The position numbers and the translations under genes were made by a program. Shown here piece by piece: positions 17,761-24,826 of a stretch of DNA of 64,000 nucleotides (positions are counted from its first letter, which is position 1; every line of letters begins with the position of its first letter). This DNA is from Prevotella sp902465605. GTDB lineage: Bacteria > Bacteroidota > Bacteroidia > Bacteroidales > Bacteroidaceae. The notes under the pieces are model-generated. The model worked only from the letters and a program-made list of their open reading frames with translations. It searched no databases and was not told where the DNA came from. The DNA lies in NCBI GenBank assembly GCA_902465605.1, contig CABQNT010000014.1:1-64000 (forward strand), in the 5' to 3' direction.

Positions 17761-18231
17761 ATGAAAACAGAACTAATAGTGATGGGTAAGACAGATAATC
17801 CACATTTTATTGCAGGTATAGAGGACTATGTACGGAGGATTTGTCATTATGTACCATTCAACATAACCGTGATTCCTGAGCTAAAAAACAACAAGAACAG
17901 GGGAGAGGAACAACAAAAAGTGCAGGAGGGGCAGTTGATTCTTAAGAAGATAGAGGCTGCTGATACTGTGGTCTTATTGGATGAGCATGGCAAAGAATTT
18001 CGGAGTGTAGAATTGGCTTCGTGGATGGAAAAGAAGCAACAGTCGGTTAGAAAGCTTGTTTTTGTGATCGGTGGCCCATACGGTTTCTCTCCGGAAGTGT
18101 ATGCGCGTGCAAATGAGAAGATTTCTTTGTCTAAATTGACATTCTCACATCAGATGGTCCGACTTATCTTTGTAGAGCAGTTGTATCGAGCTTGTACCAT
18201 CCTGAAGGGTGAGCCTTATCATCACGAATAG
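17761..18231 (+). CDS. rlmH: 23S rRNA pseudouridine-1915 N3-methyltransferase
   Basis: The 156-residue SPOUT methyltransferase modifies pseudouridine 1915 in helix 69 of 23S rRNA using S-adenosylmethionine. The SAM-binding knot is visible in VFVIGGPYGFSPEVYARANEKISLS (in part; about 101-120), ISLSKLTFSHQMVRLIFVEQLYRA and the C-terminal GEPYHHE, where the family ends in YHK/YHR/YHH. Length matches family. A strong bidirectional terminator follows. Confidence 0.96.
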   Translation: MKTELIVMGKTDNPHFIAGIEDYVRRICHYVPFNITVIPELKNNKNRGEEQQKVQEGQLILKKIEAADTVVLLDEHGKEFRSVELASWMEKKQQSVRKLVFVIGGPYGFSPEVYARANEKISLSKLTFSHQMVRLIFVEQLYRACTILKGEPYHHE

Positions 18232-18274
18232 CCGCTAAAATCGTGTTATTGATGAGCGTACGAATGAACAACTA

Positions 18275-18324
18275 GTTGCAAATAAAAAGTCCTGAACATG
18301 TGTTCAGGACTTTTTATTTGCAAC
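18275..18324. terminator. Bidirectional terminator between rlmH and tRNA-Phe
   Basis: A 24-bp perfect palindrome (18275-18298 with 18301-18324) has a GC-rich middle (AGTCCTGAACA) and A/T tracts on both flanks. It can end rlmH on the plus strand and tRNA-Phe on the minus strand. Confidence 0.85.
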
Positions 18325-18334
18325 TTTTCTTCTG

Positions 18335-18407
18335 TGGTACCACCAGGAATCGAACCGGGGACACAAGGATTTTCAGTCCTTTGCTCTACCAACTGAGCTA
18401 TGGCACC
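18335..18407 (-). tRNA. tRNA-Phe (GAA)
   Basis: A complete 73-base cloverleaf: acceptor GGTGCCA/TGGTACC with one G-U pair, D-arm AGCTCAGTTGGTAGAGC, anticodon arm AAGGA-CTGAAAA-TCCTT with anticodon GAA, a 5-base variable loop and T-loop TTCGATT. The discriminator base is A, and CCA is not encoded. The T-stem CCCGG/CCTGG has a C-U mismatch at its third pair. The gene is isolated, between a terminator and a TACCTTTGC box. Confidence 0.95.
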
Positions 18408-18422
18408 ATTGCTTTTGCGGTT

Positions 18423-18431
18423 GCAAAGGTA
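18423..18431 (-). promoter_or_regulatory. Promoter -7 element for tRNA-Phe
   Basis: TACCTTTGC on the minus strand, 15 bases before the mature 5' end of the tRNA. Confidence 0.6.
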
Positions 18432-18577
18432 AGAAATATTATCTAATCATCGAAACTTTTCTTGAAAAAATGTTACTGATTAATATTTGTTAACAAACGA
18501 AACACACTATGAAAGTGCAGATTTGCGTCTGTCATCAAAGTCGTTTCCTCTAGAAAGCACACACGCAAAGAGTTCAT

Positions 18578-19684
18578 TTATAGTGGGTTCCAACCCTGAG
18601 CCCGCAGTGTGAATTCCTGATTGTCACGAGTGATTAGTTGAGTTCCCAATGATTCTTTGGTGATATGTCCAATCATTCGCACGCCTTCTACTTGCTGTAT
18701 CTTTTCATGATCGGTGATGGGAACGGTGAAAAGCAGTTCATAGTCTTCGCCGCCATTCAATGCACAAGTCGTGACGTTCATGTTCAGTTCTTCTGCCATG
18801 ACAGCTGTTTGGTAGTCAATTGGCAGGTTCTTCTCATAAATTCTACATCCGCATTTGCTTTGTTTGCATATATGGAGCAGTTCACTGCTCAATCCATCGG
18901 AGATGTCAATCATGGCAGTAGGGTGGATGTTAGCTGTCTGGAGCTTTTCTATAATGTCTCCTCTTGCTTCTGTTTGCAATTGTCTTTGCAGCAGATACTC
19001 TTTCCCTGCAAAGTCTGGTTGGAAGTTACCAAGCTCGCTAAGTTTCTTCTTCAGATGCTCAACAAGTTGATTGTTATGTTCCTTTTGCGCAGCTTTCAGC
19101 TTCTTGTTAAGTTCATCTATCTGCTGATAATACACATCTTTCTCGCGTTCTAACAACATCAGTCCCATGTAGGCTGCACCTAAATCGCCGCTGACGCAAA
19201 TCAAGTCAGTGTCTTTAGCACCGCTGCGATAGACGATGTCTTCCTTTTTTGCTTCCCCAATACAGGTAATGCTGATGGCCATACCCGTGCGAGAGGACGT
19301 CGTGTCACCTCCCACAATGTCCACATGCCATTTGTTGCATGCCATTTGTAGGCCGCTATAAAAAGCCTCCATGTCTTCAACTTTAAATCTTTTGTCGATG
19401 GCAAGGCTAACCAACAACTGCTTTGGTGTTCCATTCATGGCAAATATATCGCTGATATTCACCATGGCTGACTTGTAGCCAAGATGTTGCATGTCGATGT
19501 AAGTGAGGTCGAAATGAACGCCTTCCATCAGCATGTCGGTGGTCATCAGTACTTCCTTATCGAGATAGTGCATCACGGCGCAATCGTCACCAATACCAAG
19601 TTTTGTTGATTGGTTCTGTATTTGGATGTCTTTTGTGAGGTGATCTATGAGTTTGAATTCACCCAGTTTTGAAATGTCTGTCAT
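18578..19684 (-). CDS. thiL: Thiamine-monophosphate kinase with coiled-coil insertion
   Basis: The 368-residue enzyme (from MTDISKLGEF) phosphorylates thiamine monophosphate to the active diphosphate. Family motifs include IGDDCAVM, TTDMLMEGVHFD, KSAMVNISDIFAMNG, VGGDTT, SGDLGAAYMGLMLL, IDISDGLSSELLH and NGGEDYELLFTVP. Between the GDLGAAYMGLMLLERE motif and EYLLQRQL lies a charged segment at about 183-220 rich in Lys, Glu, Gln and Leu with a heptad look (ELNKKLKAAQKEHNNQLVEH). Typical homologues have only a short loop there, from memory. An ATG 18 codons upstream is possible, but the conserved N-terminus begins here. Confidence 0.92.
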   Translation of the reverse strand: MTDISKLGEFKLIDHLTKDIQIQNQSTKLGIGDDCAVMHYLDKEVLMTTDMLMEGVHFDLTYIDMQHLGYKSAMVNISDIFAMNGTPKQLLVSLAIDKRFKVEDMEAFYSGLQMACNKWHVDIVGGDTTSSRTGMAISITCIGEAKKEDIVYRSGAKDTDLICVSGDLGAAYMGLMLLEREKDVYYQQIDELNKKLKAAQKEHNNQLVEHLKKKLSELGNFQPDFAGKEYLLQRQLQTEARGDIIEKLQTANIHPTAMIDISDGLSSELLHICKQSKCGCRIYEKNLPIDYQTAVMAEELNMNVTTCALNGGEDYELLFTVPITDHEKIQQVEGVRMIGHITKESLGTQLITRDNQEFTLRAQGWNPL

Positions 19685-19819
19685 TCGCTTGAGTAGTAAT
19701 TTGCTGTAAAGTCTATTGATTACAAAGTGAGTTGACATGAGTACCCAATCACTTTTATAGAAACGTGAGCGTGTGGATGTACCTTGTCAACTCACTCATC
19801 AGCTTACGGTGAGTATGCC

Positions 19820-20629
19820 TTAACTTCTCTTGATGATTTCGCTCATGATTTCAGTCATCAGGGGTTGAGCTTTGTTCGCAGCAGCCTGAACCTCTTCATG
19901 AGAAACTTCGACGGGTTGTCCCTCAATGCCTAAATCTGTTATGATGCTCATTCCAAACACCTTGATGCCACAGTGACGAGCCACGATAACTTCGGGTACG
20001 GTGCTCATTCCAACAGCGTCACCCCCTAAACGATGATACATTCTGTATTCTGCAGGTGTTTCAAAAGTCGGTCCCTGTACGCCAACGTAGACACCATGAA
20101 CCACTCTGATACCTTTTTCTTTGGCAATTTTGTCAGCCAGTGTTCTTAGTTGTCCGTCATAAGCCTCATGCATGTCAGGGAATCTTGGACCTGTTGGGAA
20201 GTTCTTACCATGGAGTGGATGCTCAGGGAAGAAGTTGATATGGTCGTCGATTATCATCAAATCTCCAATTTTAAAGTCGGGATTCATTCCTCCCGAGGCA
20301 TTGGAAACAAACAAAGTTTCAATACCCAGCTCGTACATGATGCGCTCTGGGAAGGTTACTTCTTTCATGTCATAACCTTCATAATAGTGGAATCGGCCTT
20401 GCATAGCCATGATGTCCTTGCCGCCCAGCTTGCCAAAAATAAGTTTGCCAGAATGACCTTCCACCGTGGACAGGGGGAAGTTTGGAATGTCAGTATAGGC
20501 GAATTCGTAACTATCTGTTATTTCTGAAGCTAATTGTCCTAGACCGGTTCCCAGGATGATTGCTGTCTTTGGACTTGTTGTCATCCTTTCTTTCAACCAG
20601 GATGCTGTTTCTTGAATTTTTTCGTACAT
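19820..20629 (-). CDS. Purine nucleoside phosphorylase (trimeric type)
   Basis: The 269-residue enzyme (from MYEKIQETA) cleaves inosine and guanosine with phosphate. It has the family landmarks ILGTGLGQLA (phosphate loop), GHSGKLIFGKLGGKDIMAMQGRFHYYEGY (in part; substrate pocket), NASGGMNPDFKIGDLMIIDDHI, GVYVGVQGPTFETPAEYRM, GMSTVPEVIVARHCG and ITDLGIEG. This is the PNP-I (family 2) pattern. The start chosen fits the family N-terminus; a longer start at 20662 adds 11 residues. Either way, its 5' end overlaps lpxK in another frame by more than 100 bases. Confidence 0.94.
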   Translation of the reverse strand: MYEKIQETASWLKERMTTSPKTAIILGTGLGQLASEITDSYEFAYTDIPNFPLSTVEGHSGKLIFGKLGGKDIMAMQGRFHYYEGYDMKEVTFPERIMYELGIETLFVSNASGGMNPDFKIGDLMIIDDHINFFPEHPLHGKNFPTGPRFPDMHEAYDGQLRTLADKIAKEKGIRVVHGVYVGVQGPTFETPAEYRMYHRLGGDAVGMSTVPEVIVARHCGIKVFGMSIITDLGIEGQPVEVSHEEVQAAANKAQPLMTEIMSEIIKRS

Positions 20630-21689
20630 AACTAATGATTTTATGATTGAATGCTTCTTCATCGTTTTGAAGAAAACTTATTTGTATTGGTAATGAATAA
20701 AGGGCATTCTTGACTTGGTCAGAGAGACCGTCTACAGCGACCAAACGCGTGGCATCTTTTTCGGTTGTGATGACAATTTTAGGTGAAGAGATTGCCTCAA
20801 ATTGTGCATTTAGTTTGTCAATGTCTTTCCTTGTGAACAGGTGGTGATCAGCAAATTTTAATGGATGAATTTGTTGACAATAGTGTTTCAGGTCTTCATA
20901 CATTTGCTTAGGCGAAGCAATGCCCGTCACCAAGAGCACGTTTGTATTCTTAATCGTATGGAGAGAGCGAGTTTCGCCTCCGAATATTGGTTGCAAACTA
21001 CCATATTTAATCGTCGTGAAGAACAGTGATTGAAAAGGGTAGAGGTCCAGGTTTTTGGTCAAAACCCGAAACTCCATTGGCTTTAAGTCTTTAGGACATT
21101 TAGTCACGATGACCACATCTGCTCGATTTTTCCCACTCAACGGTTCGCGTAGACGACCTGCTGGCAACAGTTGGTCGTTCATGATGAACCGATGATAGTC
21201 TACTAGCAAGATGTTGATGCCTGGCTTTACAAAGCGATGTTGGTAAGCATCGTCCAGGATGATCACATCAACATCTTTCGTTTCTGCATCAGATGTCAAG
21301 TTCTCAATGCCCCTCCTTCTGTTCGCATCCACAGCGACAAAGATGTTGGGGAATTTCGATCTCATCTGGAACGGCTCATCCCCAATTTCCTGCATGGTTG
21401 AATCTTCGCGCGCCAGTACATAGCCTTTACTTTTTCGTTTATAGCCTCTAGACAGCACACCCACTTTCATCCTGTCACCAAGGAGGCGTACCAGGTATTC
21501 AACATGCGGTGTTTTTCCCGTTCCACCCACAGTCATGTTTCCAACGGAGATGATGGGAATATCGTATGTCTGCTCCTTCAGGATGCCCATTTCAAACATT
21601 TGATTGCGCAACCTCACACCAATTCCATACAGCCAACTCAGTGGCAGCAGCCATTCGTTAATCTTTATATAATCTCCTTCTGTCCTCAT
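20511..21689 (-). CDS. lpxK: Tetraacyldisaccharide 4'-kinase
   Basis: The 392-residue membrane-associated kinase adds the 4'-phosphate to the lipid A precursor. It shows SVGNMTVGGTGKTPHVEYLV (P-loop GGTGKTP), VLSRGYKRKSKGY, GDEPFQM, VDANRRRG, ILDDAYQHR and LLPAGRLREPLSG, all family hallmarks. The N-terminal PLSWLYGIGVRLRNQMF helix is the usual membrane anchor. The last 39 codons run over the start of the purine nucleoside phosphorylase gene and end in a basic tail (KDDNKSKDSNHPGNRSR), which seems to be extra relative to the core fold. Confidence 0.93.
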   Translation of the reverse strand: MRTEGDYIKINEWLLPLSWLYGIGVRLRNQMFEMGILKEQTYDIPIISVGNMTVGGTGKTPHVEYLVRLLGDRMKVGVLSRGYKRKSKGYVLAREDSTMQEIGDEPFQMRSKFPNIFVAVDANRRRGIENLTSDAETKDVDVIILDDAYQHRFVKPGINILLVDYHRFIMNDQLLPAGRLREPLSGKNRADVVIVTKCPKDLKPMEFRVLTKNLDLYPFQSLFFTTIKYGSLQPIFGGETRSLHTIKNTNVLLVTGIASPKQMYEDLKHYCQQIHPLKFADHHLFTRKDIDKLNAQFEAISSPKIVITTEKDATRLVAVDGLSDQVKNALYSLPIQISFLQNDEEAFNHKIISYVRKNSRNSILVERKDDNKSKDSNHPGNRSRTISFRNNR

Positions 21690-21781
21690 TCATTACATTG
21701 AGTCTTACTCATGCAAATCGGCATCATGTATGATAGCCGCTGTTTCGATGCGAGTTAAGACCGTGGTCTTGATGTTCTGGA

Positions 21782-23551
21782 TTATCTGATGTTCAGATAA
21801 AATGGTATGCGAGCTTGAATCATGTTTTGCTGATTCATTGTCTTGAGCAACATGAAGGGCTCATAATATTCGCCTAATGTGGCTCGTAATTGCTCGTCAA
21901 GATAGTTGCCGCCGCTCATGGCACCCGTCAATTGATCCATCCAACTTGCCTTTGCAGGATAGTCTTGCGTGTAAAACTCTTCGAGTTTAGCCAGCTTTGC
22001 AGCTTTTTCAACCGCTTTATCCAAGCCACCTAATTCGTCTACCAGTTTGATTTTCAAAGCATCTCGTCCTACGAAGACGTGCCCTTGAGCGATAGCCTCA
22101 ACTTGATTGACAGACAATTTACGCCCGTCAGCCACGCGTTGGCGGAAGAGAGCGTATCCCCGATCGATGTATCTTGCGAGGTAACCGATTTCTTCTGCGT
22201 TCAGTGGTCGTGCTGACGAGCCAAACGTAGAATTCTTGTTGGTCTTCACTTCATCAAACTTGATTCCCAATTTCTGTGTAAGCAACTGACTCATATCTGG
22301 TATCATAGCAAAAATACCGATGCTGCCCGTAAGTGTGGTAGGCTGCGCTACAATCCAATTGGCATTGCAACCCATGTAATATCCGCCTGATGCAGCCATA
22401 TCACCCATCGAAACCACCACGGGTTTCTTCTTCTTCAGTTGCTCAACCTGATTCCACATCTGCTCTGAAGCGTATGCACTTCCGCCGCCTGAGTTGATTC
22501 TAAGAACAACTGCTTTCACGTCATCATCTTCTGCCAAAGCCTCCAAATCCTTGCAAACTTCCGAACCTACAATCATGTGTTCAGCTCCAAACATGCTGCC
22601 AGTCACCGGATTGTCGACGATAGAGCCGTATGCATAATACACCGCAACCTGTTTTCCATCGGTCTCTTCCTTGACACTACGCATGTCAGTGACGCCCACT
22701 TGGTTGACAGGATCATCCTTGTCGAGTCCAAACATCTTTTTAACTTCGTCCTTCACCTGGTTGGTATAAAGCAAGCCATCTACCAATTTGGCATCCACAT
22801 AGTCCTTTGGGTTGCTGAAAGTTATCAAGCTGTCAGCATATTGGTTCAACTTATCCACGTGGATTTTCCTGCTGTCACTCACTGCCTTGAGCACGTCTGA
22901 CCAGATACCGTCGATGTAAGCCTGCGTTTGCTCACGACTGGGATCGCTCATCTTGTCGGCGATGTACATTTCTGTGGCACTCTTATATTTTCCAACTTTG
23001 ACGACTTGATACTGTATACCGACTTTTTTCAGCAAATCTTTCACAAACATTGGTTGAGCGCCAATGCCGTGCCAATCAATCATGCCACGTGGATTCAGAA
23101 AAACCTTGTCAGCCACAGAGGCCAGATAGTAGTTGCCCTGGGTGTAGTTGTCACCGTAAGCAATGATCTTTTTGCCGCACTTTTTGAAGTCTAAGAGTGC
23201 ATTTCTTATCTCTTGTCTACTGGCATAATTAGCCAAAAATATACCCGACTGTATATAGATTCCTTTGATTCTGTCATTATTTTTTGCTTTTTTGATGGCA
23301 GAAAGAATATCGTCAAGCCCTACGGAACCAAGTTCGTTTCCGGTGAGCATTCCCCAAACATTATCACTACCTTGTTCAGCCAAACTACCTGAAAGATTTA
23401 AAACAAGAATTGAGTTTTTGCTTACATTTTGAGTAGCTTGCGCAGATGATATCAAACCTACTATACTCATCGTGCCAAAAATCACCACAATCAGTCCAAA
23501 AACGATCAGTCCTACGACTGTTGCTCCAACATATTTGAAAAAATCTTTCAT
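21782..23551 (-). CDS. sppA: Signal peptide peptidase SppA, long (67K) type
   Basis: The 589-residue membrane serine protease degrades cleaved signal peptides. An N-terminal transmembrane segment (VGATVVGLIVFGLIVVIFG, about 7-25) anchors it. Two tandem ClpP-like domains follow. The catalytic lysine is likely Lys190 (GKYKSATE) in the first domain and the nucleophile Ser388 (GDMAASGGYYMG) in the second, the split arrangement of E. coli SppA. TLTGSIGIFAMIPD and INSGGGSAYASEQMW are conserved too. The start at 23551 was chosen because it begins the anchor directly; 19 upstream codons cover the promoter box. Confidence 0.95.
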   Translation of the reverse strand: MKDFFKYVGATVVGLIVFGLIVVIFGTMSIVGLISSAQATQNVSKNSILVLNLSGSLAEQGSDNVWGMLTGNELGSVGLDDILSAIKKAKNNDRIKGIYIQSGIFLANYASRQEIRNALLDFKKCGKKIIAYGDNYTQGNYYLASVADKVFLNPRGMIDWHGIGAQPMFVKDLLKKVGIQYQVVKVGKYKSATEMYIADKMSDPSREQTQAYIDGIWSDVLKAVSDSRKIHVDKLNQYADSLITFSNPKDYVDAKLVDGLLYTNQVKDEVKKMFGLDKDDPVNQVGVTDMRSVKEETDGKQVAVYYAYGSIVDNPVTGSMFGAEHMIVGSEVCKDLEALAEDDDVKAVVLRINSGGGSAYASEQMWNQVEQLKKKKPVVVSMGDMAASGGYYMGCNANWIVAQPTTLTGSIGIFAMIPDMSQLLTQKLGIKFDEVKTNKNSTFGSSARPLNAEEIGYLARYIDRGYALFRQRVADGRKLSVNQVEAIAQGHVFVGRDALKIKLVDELGGLDKAVEKAAKLAKLEEFYTQDYPAKASWMDQLTGAMSGGNYLDEQLRATLGEYYEPFMLLKTMNQQNMIQARIPFYLNIR

Positions 23552-23576
23552 AGAGATAAAGTTTTGATTACTGAAT

Positions 23577-23585
23577 GCAAATATA
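23577..23585 (-). promoter_or_regulatory. Promoter -7 element for sppA
   Basis: TATATTTGC on the minus strand, 25 bases before the start at 23551. Confidence 0.55.
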
Positions 23586-23639
23586 CTTAATTTTATCCAT
23601 AATGTCATGAAATACTTCGTTTTTTTGAGTAATCTGTCA

Positions 23640-23647
23640 TATATTTG
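23640..23647 (+). promoter_or_regulatory. Promoter -7 element for the SDR gene
   Basis: TATATTTG ends five bases before the ATG at 23653, with a weak TTCG 20 bases upstream. Transcription would begin at or next to the start codon. Confidence 0.45.
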
Positions 23648-23652
23648 TCAAC

Positions 23653-24420
23653 ATGAACAAAGTAATTATCATGGGAGCCTCATCTGGAATGGGGAAAGAA
23701 CTGGCGCAACTCTTTTATGATGCCGGTTGGAATGTCGGGATAGCGGCCCGACGCATCGACTGTTTGAATACGTGGAGAGAAGAAAATCTAAGTCGTAATT
23801 TCTCCGCAAGCAATGGCTCGCAAGCTCGCACTTCAACCATCCATACTGCCCAAATTGATGTATGTAGCGATGGTGCTGCCACCCAATTGCACGATTTAAT
23901 TGAGCGCATGGGGGGGGTAGACTTATATTTGCACGTGTCAGGTGTCGGAAAAATCAACCAAGAGCTTGAGGAAGATATAGAGCTGAACACGGTAAATACC
24001 AATGGCATGGGGTTCGTCAGGATGGTGGGAGCCGCCTACAGATATATGGCAGCGCATGAGGGAGGCCACATTGCCGTGGTGTCATCCATTGCCGGCACCA
24101 AGGGATTGGGGCCAGCACCGGCATACAGTGCAACCAAATCCATGCAAAACATTTATATTCAGTCACTTGAGCAATTGGCCAATTCTCGTAAACTCCACAT
24201 CAAGTTTACAGATCTTAGGCCAGGTTTTGTGGACACTCCTTTGCTCAACGGAGGCTCGTATCCCATGATGCTGAATCAAAAAACAGTTGCCGCCAAGATG
24301 TTTCATGCCATCATGCGTCATGAGCATGTGCGCATCATCGACTGGCGTTGGTCTGTTTTGGTTGCATTATGGAAGTTGGTACCCAATTGGATTTGGAGGA
24401 GAATACCACTGAAAAGATGA
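23653..24420 (+). CDS. Short-chain dehydrogenase/reductase
   Basis: The 255-residue protein has the classical SDR cofactor site MGASSGMGKELA at 8-19, VSGVGK in place of NNAG, the catalytic serine in VVSSIAGTKG, Tyr and Lys in YSATK, and the PG motif in DLRPGFVDTPLL. The IAARRID after strand 2 suggests NADP preference. The substrate is unknown. A C-terminal segment rich in Trp (WRWSVLVALWKLVPNWIWRR) could form a membrane-attached helix. Divergent from sppA; followed by repeat cluster 3. Confidence 0.9.
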   Translation: MNKVIIMGASSGMGKELAQLFYDAGWNVGIAARRIDCLNTWREENLSRNFSASNGSQARTSTIHTAQIDVCSDGAATQLHDLIERMGGVDLYLHVSGVGKINQELEEDIELNTVNTNGMGFVRMVGAAYRYMAAHEGGHIAVVSSIAGTKGLGPAPAYSATKSMQNIYIQSLEQLANSRKLHIKFTDLRPGFVDTPLLNGGSYPMMLNQKTVAAKMFHAIMRHEHVRIIDWRWSVLVALWKLVPNWIWRRIPLKR

Positions 24421-24826
24421 CACAATAGGATGTGTCCGAGGAGTGTCCGAAACAGTCTGTTGGTCGTTGTTGATGCCCTCTGAAAACATGCATGACATAC
24501 ATGCCGTTTCAATCTCATTGAGTTGATTACGCAATATTAATGAGTTTGCCTTCCAATTTCAATGAGTTTGCCTTCCAATTTCAATGAGTTTGGCCTCCAA
24601 TGTCAATGAGTTTGGCCTCCAATGTCAATGAGTTTAAAATGATATAGGCAATAGATTGAATATCATGTATTTAAAACATGTGTTCCATCTGGTTCCCATC
24701 TTCGATAAAGCGGCAATGCTACCTCTTAATAGAAGCGTGCTTATCACATCTTTTATAAATGCCGTAATTAGTGTTGCTTAATAAATTTGATTCATAGTTT
24801 TTATAGAAATAGAATCTTTTCGGTCT
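24421..24826. other. Gene-free interval holding repeat cluster 3
   Basis: Convergent gap between the SDR and the beta-barrel receptor. Apart from the repeat cluster (listed separately) there is no supported gene; the rest is AT-rich. Confidence 0.5.
24536..24635 (+). repeat. 22-base-period repeat, cluster 3
   Basis: Four full units and a half unit begin at 24536, 24558, 24580, 24602 and 24624 with exact 22-base spacing. The core TCAATGAGTTTG is followed by CCTTCC or GCCTCC and AAT. Neighbouring units are almost identical. It is the best-preserved of the three clusters. Confidence 0.85.

Noticed and set aside
19739..19819. TPP riboswitch near thiL
   Set aside because: No TPP-box sequence was recognised in the bases upstream of thiL.
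24536..24635. CRISPR array
   Set aside because: Units are contiguous 22-base repeats with no spacers between them and no cas genes nearby.
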